Assembly: GCA_002367695.1 (NCBI GenBank)
Contig: DFDK01000118.1
Span: forward strand, 1 to 30,878
DNA from: Acidimicrobium sp. UBA3029
GTDB lineage: Bacteria > Actinomycetota > Acidimicrobiia > Acidimicrobiales > Ilumatobacteraceae
Reading direction: 5' to 3'
DNA: 30,878 nt
Positions 15,480 through 23,203 of the stretch are shown here, one piece after another. How positions within the stretch are numbered: the stretch's first letter is position 1; the number at the start of each line of letters is the position of its first letter. Made by a program: the position numbers and the translations under genes. The notes beneath the pieces are model-generated. The model made no database searches, had not been told where the DNA came from, and worked only from the letters and a program-made list of their open reading frames with translations.

Positions 15480-16393
15480 CACTCTCCCCTGTCTAAACGT
15501 GGATCGGTGGCATCACGCAATGCGTCACCTATAAAATTGATTGCTAGAGAGATCAATACCAAAGAAAAACAAGGGAATACCGCTATCCACCAATAACCAG
15601 ATTGCACTGCACCCTTCGCTGCTCCCACCAAGATACCTAGGGATGTGCCGCCATCACCAGCTTGTGGACCGTACCCGAAAAAAGCAAGTGTTGATTCTGC
15701 CGTAATTGCGCCGACGACCGCAAATGAAAGCGCCACCATAATTGGACCGATCGAGTTTGGTAAAAGGTGTGCACGCACGATATACCGACGTGTTGCGCCA
15801 ACAGCCCGCGCTGCTTCAATGAACTCGCGTTCCTTCAGCGCCAATATTTGTCCTCGCACGATGCGCGCGACCCCCATCCAGCCAAAGAATGAGAGCAAAA
15901 AAACAATAAAGCGAAGGGATGATTTGTCGCCGATGATCGCAGTGAGCCAACCAATACCACCAATTGTATTACGAATCACTAACAACGCGACCAAGAATGG
16001 AAACGCCAAGAATAAGTCAGTTACACGCATTACTATGTCGTCAAATCTTCCGCCACGAAAACCCGCCACCGCTCCAACCACACAGCCAACTATCGTTGAG
16101 ATCATCGCACTAAATAGACCAATTATTAAGGAAACACGAATTCCGTAGATCAGACGACTATAGAGATCTCGCCCAATATCATCTGTACCAAACCAAGCCA
16201 ATTTCTGAGGTGGCAAATAGGTGTTCGGCGGTTTTCGCACCTGCTCATTAACACCGTATCGAGCTGTAATCGGAGACAAAATCACCGCAAGCACCATGAT
16301 TGCGAGCAAAACACAACTTCCAACTGCCGCCTTGTGCGAGAGAAAACGTCGCATGGCCATGCGCTTAGGTGAAATCGTTGCAAACTCAGTCAA
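15479..16393 (-). CDS. Peptide/nickel-type ABC transporter permease (OppC/DppC-like)
   Basis: Inner-membrane permease of 304 aa with an N-terminal OppC-type domain, YLPPQKLAWFGTDDIGRDLYSRL, and about six transmembrane helices. The EAA coupling loop is EAARAVGATRRYIVRAHLLPN-like. TTG 16393 is chosen because GAGGA lies about seven bases upstream and the overlap with the preceding stop is short (8 bases). ATG 16360 (MAMRRF) is an alternative with no good ribosome site. It pairs with the next permease to form the channel. Confidence 0.92.
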   Translation of the reverse strand: MTEFATISPKRMAMRRFLSHKAAVGSCVLLAIMVLAVILSPITARYGVNEQVRKPPNTYLPPQKLAWFGTDDIGRDLYSRLIYGIRVSLIIGLFSAMISTIVGCVVGAVAGFRGGRFDDIVMRVTDLFLAFPFLVALLVIRNTIGGIGWLTAIIGDKSSLRFIVFLLSFFGWMGVARIVRGQILALKEREFIEAARAVGATRRYIVRAHLLPNSIGPIMVALSFAVVGAITAESTLAFFGYGPQAGDGGTSLGILVGAAKGAVQSGYWWIAVFPCFSLVLISLAINFIGDALRDATDPRLDRGE

Positions 16394-17360
16394 GACGAAT
16401 CCTCGGGTCCAAAAATGCATAAGACACATCGGCAAGCAGGTTAAACATCAGTGTTGAAGCAACGACTATCACCATCCATGGCATAAGTAGTGGAAAGTCA
16501 CCTGCGGCAAATGCCGACAAAAAGTACATGCCCATACCAGGGTAAGCAAAAATATTTTCAGTAATAATCAGTCCACCGATAATCGAGCCGATATCTAGAG
16601 CGGCAATGGTCACGACCGGTATCAGTGCGTTGCGAACACCGTGCCTAAATAAAATCTGTCGTTCGCTAATTCCCTTCGAACGCGCGGTGCGCATAAAATC
16701 CGAATTTAATACGTCAAGAAGTGACGACCTCATATACCGGCTATATACGGCAATAACTTGAATCGCGACAACGATTGTTGGTAGCGCCATGTGCTTGAGC
16801 ATCAGAAATAAATCGAAACCCGAATGTCCTGGTGGGTATACGCCAGATGTTGGAAACAACGTCGAACCGAACCATCGCGACCAATACACCGCAAATAATA
16901 ATTGAAATAACACCGCTGTTATGTACGGAGGGATCGAGATACCCAAAAACGCAACAGTGTTTACTGCAACATCACGACGACTGCCTGGTTTAAGCGCAGC
17001 GAACATTCCAACCAAAAGTCCAATTACGACACCTACAAAAGTCGCAAGCGAACCGAGCCGGACCGTGTTGACAAGCGAATCCTTCAACTCTGGCCAAACT
17101 TCGCGACTTCCTTTAATGCTTCGCGGCCAATTGAAGATCAGGAAATTTTTCAGCCAATCAAAATATCCGAGCACATAGTTTGAGGACAGCCCATTAACAG
17201 CTTTGTATTGCTCAATCTTTACTTTTGTGGCTCGAGGATTTGCGCGCAGATAACTCTGCAGTGGGTCTGTGCCTAATCGCAAGGCAATGTATACGAGGAA
17301 AGTAACCAAAAGCAGAGTGGGAATTGCCCAGACCATTCTCCTGGTCGCAAACCTCAACAT
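16386..17360 (-). CDS. Peptide/nickel-type ABC transporter permease (OppB/DppB-like)
   Basis: Inner-membrane permease of 324 aa. The N-terminal helix IPTLLLVTFLVYIALRL is followed by a periplasmic segment and five further helices. The EAA loop is TARSKGISERQILFRHGVRN. GGIIITENIFAYPGMG-like sequence near residue 270 is conserved in OppB/DppB. GAGGGG lies about seven bases before the ATG. The gene is separated from the binding-protein gene by 112 bases that contain a strong hairpin, unlike the overlapping junctions further downstream in the operon. Confidence 0.94.
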   Translation of the reverse strand: MLRFATRRMVWAIPTLLLVTFLVYIALRLGTDPLQSYLRANPRATKVKIEQYKAVNGLSSNYVLGYFDWLKNFLIFNWPRSIKGSREVWPELKDSLVNTVRLGSLATFVGVVIGLLVGMFAALKPGSRRDVAVNTVAFLGISIPPYITAVLFQLLFAVYWSRWFGSTLFPTSGVYPPGHSGFDLFLMLKHMALPTIVVAIQVIAVYSRYMRSSLLDVLNSDFMRTARSKGISERQILFRHGVRNALIPVVTIAALDIGSIIGGLIITENIFAYPGMGMYFLSAFAAGDFPLLMPWMVIVVASTLMFNLLADVSYAFLDPRIRLD

Positions 17361-17408
17361 GACTAATCCCCTCGCTTATGCACGGTTGAATCCCACAACG
17401 CAAAAGGC

Positions 17409-17441
17409 GCGCAGACCAAATCTAACCGACTTGGTCTGCGC
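17409..17441 (-). terminator. Hairpin between binding-protein and permease genes (partial terminator or mRNA stabiliser)
   Basis: Perfect 11-bp inverted repeat: GCGCAGACCAA at 17409-17419 and TTGGTCTGCGC at 17431-17441, with an 11-base loop. On the transcribed minus strand the stem is followed by GCC then only four T residues, so termination would be incomplete. Hairpins at this place in ABC importer operons often raise the level of binding protein over permeases by partial termination or 3' protection. Confidence 0.6.
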
Positions 17442-17472
17442 ACCATCAATGCTTTTTAACTACTTTCGAAGA

Positions 17473-19206
17473 CTAAAGCACCTCTACGGTTGCTTCGCCT
17501 GCGAGCAGGTTGGTGACTACATACTGACCATCATTGGTCGTTGTGTAGGCACCTGGGCTTACTGGGAATGCTGTTGTCCACACCATCCATGAAGAGTTTG
17601 CACACTCCGTGATTGGGTTCAAGCACTCTGGCCACTGCTCAGCGCCGATAACGATTTGTCCATCGCCATCAACGTCGGTCCACTGGTCGAAGTTCTTAAA
17701 TGCTTGGTAGTTGTTCAAATCACCATCGACTGGACCGCCCACCTTATCGGTGCGCCAGAAACCAGACTTCGGGAATTGGAACAATGGCAACAAGATGGAA
17801 TCAGCAGCCATTAATTGGAGGGCTGATTTAATCTTCTCTGCTCGTGCTGCTGCATCAACTTCGATGTCTGCTTCGTGAAGCAGATCTGAAGCTTCGGCGT
17901 TGCACCAACCGCTGCTGTTTTGACCGATGTTTCCATTGGCCTCAGTAGGTATCAAGTCACAAGCAAATGCGCTGGTGAGGTACGCAGGGTCTGGTGGAGC
18001 TGTCGATATGTACATCGCCAAGTCATAGTCGAGTGCTGGCAGGCGCTTCTGAAAGTAACAGGCTGCATCGCAGTTGTCTGCACGCACATCGAAACCTGCT
18101 GCCTGTAGCAACGGAATCAAATAAGCCTGTGTACTCTCGCGACGGGTATTACCCGTGTTGATGATCCAACGGATCTTTGGCGCAGTCTTTCCTGCTTCGG
18201 CCCAAAAACCACTTGCATCCTTTGCCCAGCCTGCGTCTTCCAATACCTTGGCCGCACCTTCGGGATCAAAGCTGTTAGCGAATTCATCGCCATTGCAATA
18301 AAGACCTGGTGTGATCGGACCACACTCTAAGAGTGTTGCGCTATCAGCAATCGGAATATAGATCTGCTCGAACAATGCATCGCGATCGATCGACATCGAA
18401 AATGCTGCACGGAACGTTGGGTTTGCGAAAGGACCGCACTTCGATTGGAAGTAGAACGCTTCGTAGTCCCCACCGAACTCGACCTTTGATTCAATGTTCT
18501 CCTGATTCAGTGCTGCTGCAGTTTCACCGCTGTACTGAGGGTACATAAAGTCAACTTCGCCAGCCTTGAGTGAAGCATTTGCTGTATCGCTATCGGCCTT
18601 TGGAACCATGACAATTTTAGGAGTCACAGCTTTGTCAGTACCCCAATAGTTCTCGTTAGGAACATAGACAAGCTGGTCCTTGCTCCACGATTGCATCTTG
18701 TACGGACGTCCTGAGAACGGAAGAATATCGGCAAAGTCGCCAGACACGTCAGCAGTGTTTGACACCGATGCCGCCTTGATCAAACCACCGAATAATCCGC
18801 GCCATGGGGCGTAAACAGATTTCAATGTGACAACAACTTGCTTGTCGCTTGTTCCAGCATCTACCGTTGAAATCTGATCGTAACCAGATGTCGAGATTGA
18901 GCCAGGTGTATTCAACGATGCATCATAAGTTGCCTGAAAGTCGGCAACGGTAATTGGTGAACCGTCTTCCCACACTGCTTCAGGAGCAATGTCATAGGTA
19001 ATCGTCATTCCGTTGCCCGTCGCAGCTGGTGCGGCATAGTCGTAAGACACGCTCGCACACTCTTCGATGGTTGGATATGACACTGCGTCTGCGGTAGGAG
19101 CAGCAGCAGTCGTATCACTTGATGAACTACCGCCACAAGATGCCACTACAAGTGACACCGTTGCGAAACCGGCAGCCAGCAGGCTGAGTTTGTTGGTTTT
19201 CTTCAC
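17473..19206 (-). CDS. ABC transporter substrate-binding lipoprotein (SBP family 5), apparently circularly permuted
   Basis: Extracytoplasmic solute-binding lipoprotein of 577 aa. GTG 19206 is chosen because GGGGAGG lies six bases upstream and a lipoprotein signal follows at once: KK, a hydrophobic stretch, and lipobox VASC with Cys24, then a Ser/Thr/Ala linker. Family-5 blocks are VWEDGSPITVADF (78-90), the segment around PFSGRPYKM, and AFSMSIDRDALFEQIY. The usual N-terminal strand and LxP region are missing before residue 67. Matching sequence (GQIVIGAEQWPECLNPIT, then SPGAYTTTNDGQYVVTNLL) lies instead at residues 516-577. This looks like a circular permutation rather than truncation. Many Cys residues suggest disulfides. 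The ligand is unknown; peptides are a default guess. Confidence 0.9.
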   Translation of the reverse strand: MKKTNKLSLLAAGFATVSLVVASCGGSSSSDTTAAAPTADAVSYPTIEECASVSYDYAAPAATGNGMTITYDIAPEAVWEDGSPITVADFQATYDASLNTPGSISTSGYDQISTVDAGTSDKQVVVTLKSVYAPWRGLFGGLIKAASVSNTADVSGDFADILPFSGRPYKMQSWSKDQLVYVPNENYWGTDKAVTPKIVMVPKADSDTANASLKAGEVDFMYPQYSGETAAALNQENIESKVEFGGDYEAFYFQSKCGPFANPTFRAAFSMSIDRDALFEQIYIPIADSATLLECGPITPGLYCNGDEFANSFDPEGAAKVLEDAGWAKDASGFWAEAGKTAPKIRWIINTGNTRRESTQAYLIPLLQAAGFDVRADNCDAACYFQKRLPALDYDLAMYISTAPPDPAYLTSAFACDLIPTEANGNIGQNSSGWCNAEASDLLHEADIEVDAAARAEKIKSALQLMAADSILLPLFQFPKSGFWRTDKVGGPVDGDLNNYQAFKNFDQWTDVDGDGQIVIGAEQWPECLNPITECANSSWMVWTTAFPVSPGAYTTTNDGQYVVTNLLAGEATVEVL

Positions 19207-19323
19207 TATCGACCTCCCCGTCGAATAAGGTGGGTTCCCCCATTGATGAAGAGGCAAGCCGCCTCAACGAATAAGACAAGAGTAACACCACTAGAGGCGT
19301 CTTAGATAGGAGCAGCCTGGTTG
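19207..19323 (-). other. Spacer between tpiA and the transporter operon
   Basis: 117 bases without a gene. It contains a small hairpin (GAGGC, GGCTT loop, GCCTC at 19249-19263 on the minus strand) with no T-run, and a strong ribosome site next to the GTG at 19206. A promoter for the transporter operon is expected here, but no clear -35/-10 pair was found. Confidence 0.3.
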
Positions 19324-20115
19324 CTACGAGCGGTGGAGCCTGAACTGAACAATTCGAGAAAATTCGGCTGGGTCCAGGCTGGCCCCACCCACAAGTGCCC
19401 CATCGATGTCTGGCTGAGACATCAATTCAGCGATATTTGCCGCCTTAACACTGCCACCGTATTGCAGACGTACCGCCTCGGCGGCCTTTGTTCCACTCAC
19501 TTCTAGAACCTGAGCACGTATGGCCCCAATGACAGCCTGGGCATCTGCGGATGTGGCAGTACGACCTGTACCAATGGCCCAAATCGGTTCATAGGCAATC
19601 ACCATTGCCGAAACTTGTTCAGACGTTCGACCAGCTAGCGCGGATCGCACTTGCCCCATCACCTTGTGAGTCGTTTGGCCAGCTTCTCGCTCGGCGAGAG
19701 TTTCCCCAACACAGACAATAGGGGTCATCTTGTTCTTCTGAATCGCCGAAATTTTCTTGGCAACATCGGCATCGGACTCACCAAACAACTCACGTCGCTC
19801 GCTGTGGCCACAGATTACATACTCAACATTTAATTTTCCCAAGAACACGGCGCTCACTTCACCAGTGAATGCCCCCCTATCTTCCCAATGGCAGTGTTGG
19901 GCACCCAAAGAGACTTTGAGATCGTCTACGTCAATCAGTGTCTGAACAGTACGAATATCGGTAAACGGTGGGTGAACGCTCACGTCACAAGACGCATAAT
20001 CGTCTTTAGTTAAAAGATATGCAAGTTTCTGTAAACACTGAATCGCCTCGAAATGATTATGGTGCATCTTCCAATTACCACTGATCAGCGGTTTTCGAAT
20101 AATTTCATTTGACAC
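19324..20115 (-). CDS. tpiA: Triosephosphate isomerase
   Basis: Glycolytic TIM-barrel enzyme of 263 aa interconverting dihydroxyacetone phosphate and glyceraldehyde 3-phosphate. Catalytic residues are Lys16 (GNWKM), His104 (CGHSERR) and Glu176 (AYEPIWAIGTG), with the phosphate loops GGSVK and GALVGGASL near the C-terminus. GTG 20115 is chosen because GAGGAG lies six bases upstream and the family starts here. It overlaps the pgk stop by 11 bases, so it is translated with pgk and gap. Confidence 0.97.
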   Translation of the reverse strand: MSNEIIRKPLISGNWKMHHNHFEAIQCLQKLAYLLTKDDYASCDVSVHPPFTDIRTVQTLIDVDDLKVSLGAQHCHWEDRGAFTGEVSAVFLGKLNVEYVICGHSERRELFGESDADVAKKISAIQKNKMTPIVCVGETLAEREAGQTTHKVMGQVRSALAGRTSEQVSAMVIAYEPIWAIGTGRTATSADAQAVIGAIRAQVLEVSGTKAAEAVRLQYGGSVKAANIAELMSQPDIDGALVGGASLDPAEFSRIVQFRLHRS

Positions 20116-21220
20116 GTGGTGCTCCTCGCAACGCTTCAAGACCAGGAAGGTCGCCTAACTCTAGATACTCGAGCGATGCGCCGCCACCTGTTGAAACGTG
20201 GTCAACTTCATCATCGAGATTAAATTGTGCAAGTGCAGCAGCAGAGTCCCCACCACCCACGACAGTAAACGCCTTGGTATCCGCCATCGCTTGCGCAATA
20301 GTTCTTGTACCATTTGCGAACCTTGTGTCCTCAAACATTCCCATTGGTCCATTCCAAAACACCGAGCGAGCATCCATAATTATGTCGGTAAATGCTGCGG
20401 CAGATCCAGGACCAATGTCTAGACCTTTCGCGCCCTTTGGCAACCGAATACCATAAGTCGCGTATGCGCCATCCGCATCGAGACCGACAATATCCTCTGG
20501 AAGATGAATGGGCACATTGCCGTCCAATAGTTTCTTACAGACTTCAATCAACTCTGGCTGACAAATAGATTCACCAACCGGATAGCCCTTTGCTGCCAAA
20601 AATGTAAAACACATTCCTCCACCAATAATGAAAGCATCTACACGCTCTTGGAGCGCCTCAATCACTCCAATTTTATCGCTCACCTTGGCTCCACCGAGCA
20701 CCGCAACGAATGGTCTATTAGGTTTCTCACGCAACGCACCTAGAACTTCGATTTCTCGCTCAAGCAACCTTCCAGCAGCAGATGGCAGCGTCTTTGGCGG
20801 TCCAACTATGGAGGCGTGGGCACGATGCGTCGCACCAAATGCATCGTCAACATAGAGATCAAAACCTGCAATAAGTTCTGCCACAAATTGGGCATCGTTA
20901 GATTCTTCTCCCGGATTAAATCGAAGGTTCTCTAATAACTCAACACCGGGGGCGAGCTCTGTCAGTCTCGTCCTCACTGGTGCCATCGAATACTTTGTAG
21001 AGGGCAATCCTTTCGGTCTCCCCAAGTGGCTTGCGCAAACAACTGTTGCGCCACGATCGGTCAAGTACTTAATAGTTGGGAGTGCTGAAATGATCCGAAA
21101 ATCATCGACTATGACACGAGCATCATCAGCGCCAGACATCGGCACGTTGAAATCCGTTCGCACCAGCACACGCTTTCCACGAACATCACCCAAGTCCTCC
21201 AAAAGAGGCAGCGTTGTCAT
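20105..21220 (-). CDS. pgk: Phosphoglycerate kinase (compact form)
   Basis: Converts 1,3-bisphosphoglycerate and ADP to 3-phosphoglycerate and ATP. Blocks seen: VRTDFNVP, SHLGRPKG, LLENLRFNPGEE, GGAKVSDKIGVI, the ATP-site region WNGPMGMFE, and GGGDSAAA with STGGGASLE. From ATG 21220 it has 371 aa; the family is usually near 390-400. The missing part lies between SMAPVRTRL and LLENLRF, where most homologues have about 25 more residues. ATG 21250 would add 10 residues and overlap gap by 20 bases; neither start has a clear Shine-Dalgarno. The downstream ATG matches the usual family N-terminus. Confidence 0.96.
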   Translation of the reverse strand: MTTLPLLEDLGDVRGKRVLVRTDFNVPMSGADDARVIVDDFRIISALPTIKYLTDRGATVVCASHLGRPKGLPSTKYSMAPVRTRLTELAPGVELLENLRFNPGEESNDAQFVAELIAGFDLYVDDAFGATHRAHASIVGPPKTLPSAAGRLLEREIEVLGALREKPNRPFVAVLGGAKVSDKIGVIEALQERVDAFIIGGGMCFTFLAAKGYPVGESICQPELIEVCKKLLDGNVPIHLPEDIVGLDADGAYATYGIRLPKGAKGLDIGPGSAAAFTDIIMDARSVFWNGPMGMFEDTRFANGTRTIAQAMADTKAFTVVGGGDSAAALAQFNLDDEVDHVSTGGGASLEYLELGDLPGLEALRGAPRVK

Positions 21221-21230
21221 ATTTAATGAA

Positions 21231-22244
21231 CTATTTTGCGGAACCGACATGGCGGGTCAAATCAACTAAGCGATTTGAATAACCCCATTCGTTGTCATAC
21301 CAACCGAGAACCTTCACAAGAGTGCCCATGCTCATTGTTAAATCGCTATCGAAAACACAACTGTGCGGATTGGTAACGACATCGCTCGAAACGATTGGCG
21401 CATCGGTGTACTCAAGCACACCTTTCAACTCACCTGCTGCAGCCTTTTTGAATGCAGCATTGATCTCATCTTTCGTTGCGGCCTTTTTCAACACAGCGAC
21501 AAAGTCTGTGATCGATCCGGTTGGTACGGGAACCCTCAACGACGTACCATCCAGCTTGCCCTTCATCGACTCAAGTACAAGTGCAGTTGCACGCGCAGCC
21601 CCCGTACCAGTTGGCGTAATGTTGATTGCTGCTCCTCGTGCACGGCGCAAATCACTATGTGGTCCGTCGACTAATTGCTGATCACCCGTGTAAGCGTGAA
21701 CAGTCGTCATCAAACCTTGCTCGATACCAAATGCGTCATCAAGTACTTTTACCATCGGCACGAAACAGTTTGTGGTGCAACTTGCGTTCGAAATCACCTT
21801 GTGTTTAGAGCGATCAAAATCCTCATGATTCACTCCATAAACAAACGTCGCATCCGCACCGGTTGATGGAGCGGAAACAATGACCAGAGGCGCACCAGCA
21901 TCTAGATGTGCTGCTGCTTTGTCGCGGTCTGTAAAAAAACCAGTCGATTCGATTACAACGTCAACTCCAAGCGACTTCCATGGAAGATCCTTCGGGTCGC
22001 GAAACTGCAAAACCTTGAGCACTTTGCCATCAACTGAGATGCCGTCTTCCACTGGAAGGATCTCGTTTGGGAGAATCCCAAGCACTGAGTCATATTTTAA
22101 AAGGTGGGCCATCGTCTTGATAGAACCGAGATCGTTTACCGCAACAATTTCGATCGGCGCATTCGCTGCATTCACTGCACGAAAGAAGTTACGACCAATT
22201 CGTCCAAATCCATTAATACCAACTCGTATCGGTGTCTGTGCCAT
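21231..22244 (-). CDS. gap: Glyceraldehyde-3-phosphate dehydrogenase, type I
   Basis: Glycolytic enzyme of 337 aa, normal length. The Rossmann motif is GINGFGRIGR at residues 9-18. The catalytic Cys156 lies in SNASCTTNC, with partner His183 in VHAYTGDQ. NDLGSIKTMAHLLKYDS is the cofactor region and suggests NAD preference. The 45-base spacer to rapZ contains AT-rich sequence that could hold a promoter, but none is clear. It begins the gap-pgk-tpiA run, which is conserved in actinobacteria. Confidence 0.97.
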   Translation of the reverse strand: MAQTPIRVGINGFGRIGRNFFRAVNAANAPIEIVAVNDLGSIKTMAHLLKYDSVLGILPNEILPVEDGISVDGKVLKVLQFRDPKDLPWKSLGVDVVIESTGFFTDRDKAAAHLDAGAPLVIVSAPSTGADATFVYGVNHEDFDRSKHKVISNASCTTNCFVPMVKVLDDAFGIEQGLMTTVHAYTGDQQLVDGPHSDLRRARGAAINITPTGTGAARATALVLESMKGKLDGTSLRVPVPTGSITDFVAVLKKAATKDEINAAFKKAAAGELKGVLEYTDAPIVSSDVVTNPHSCVFDSDLTMSMGTLVKVLGWYDNEWGYSNRLVDLTRHVGSAK

Positions 22245-22289
22245 ATCGAACGATATTAGCGCACAGATATATCCCGCAGGTCTTAGTAC

Positions 22290-23138
22290 TTACCTGAAGA
22301 TGTCACGGTGGGTAATTCGCGGTTGCAGACCGCTCATCCCCAACCAAGAGCCAATGGCCTCTGTCACAGCTACCGACCTGTGGCGGCCACCCGTGCAGCC
22401 AATAGCAACGGTGAGATAACTCTTGCCTTCAGCCTGATAGGCCGGAAGCAAAAACTCCAACATGTTCTGCGCCTTGGCCAGGAACTCTTGCGTTAAGGGC
22501 TGATCAATTGTGAAAGATTTAACCGCATCATCAAGCCCAGACAATTCACGTAGATGTTCTTCCCAATGTGGGTTTGGAAGAAACCGTACATCCCACACCA
22601 TGTCAACATCTAACGGAATGCCGTGCTTAAAGCCAAACGAAACTAGGGACAGCTGCATGACATCTCTGTCTCCAGTTGGAGCGAATAGCTCAACAATCTG
22701 CGACTTCAGTTGATGAATGTTGAGACTTGAAGTATCAATAACGAGATCAGCAGCACCCTTCACTGTTTCAAGAATTGCACGCTCCTCTTGAATTGCTTCT
22801 TCCACGCTCGAGAAACGATTAGCGAGTGGATGCTTTCTTTTTGTGGCACCGTAGCGACGCACCAACTCAGGCGTTGATGCATCCAAAAACAAAACGCGCA
22901 CTCGGTGCCCTGCTTCACGCAATCGATGCACGATAACGACAGCATCTGTTTGATGAGTTGCAGCTCCGACGACAAGAGCAAGTTGCGACTGTTCCCCCGT
23001 CGCGGCAAGCTCAACAACTTTGTCAATTAATGCAATTGGCATATTGTCGACAACGAACCATCCAAGGTCTTCGAGGTCATCTGCAGCCTGTGAACGTCCA
23101 GCTCCAGAAAGACCTGCAATTAAGAGGATGTCAGCCAC
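22290..23138 (-). CDS. rapZ: RapZ/YvcJ nucleotide-binding protein
   Basis: RapZ-family P-loop protein of 282 aa, normal length. Walker A is GLSGAGRS at residues 9-16, LVIDTSSL lies mid-protein, and the C-terminal domain carries the family signature GCTGGRHRSV. In E. coli RapZ is an RNase E adaptor controlling GlmS; in Gram-positives YvcJ is a nucleotide hydrolase of uncertain role. It follows uvrC by 48 bases, as in other actinobacteria, but the yvcK and whiA genes that usually come next are absent and gap follows directly. Confidence 0.95.
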   Translation of the reverse strand: MADILLIAGLSGAGRSQAADDLEDLGWFVVDNMPIALIDKVVELAATGEQSQLALVVGAATHQTDAVVIVHRLREAGHRVRVLFLDASTPELVRRYGATKRKHPLANRFSSVEEAIQEERAILETVKGAADLVIDTSSLNIHQLKSQIVELFAPTGDRDVMQLSLVSFGFKHGIPLDVDMVWDVRFLPNPHWEEHLRELSGLDDAVKSFTIDQPLTQEFLAKAQNMLEFLLPAYQAEGKSYLTVAIGCTGGRHRSVAVTEAIGSWLGMSGLQPRITHRDIFR

Positions 23139-23172
23139 TGTTAATCAGGCTACCGAACAAGAGACAGTTCGA

Positions 23173-23203
23173 GATTGATACAAAGATCAAGATTGATGCA
23201 AAG
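23173..23203. repeat. Imperfect 18-bp tandem duplication across the uvrC stop
   Basis: GATTGATACAAAG (23173-23185) and GATTGATGCAAAG (23191-23203) repeat with an 18-base period and one mismatch. The uvrC stop (23187-23189) lies between the copies. Read through the stop, the second copy would encode LYQS after the native LHQS, consistent with a recent small duplication. Confidence 0.6.

Noticed and set aside
17473..17661. A frameshifted or truncated second binding-protein gene in tandem
   Set aside because: The frame is continuous with the upstream domain, and the only family segment repeated nowhere else is the N-terminal one, so permutation explains it better than a broken second copy.
21880..22419. 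Plus-strand open frame of 179 codons across gap and rapZ
   Set aside because: It spans two recognised genes on the other strand and has low-complexity Ser/Arg/Pro content without motifs.
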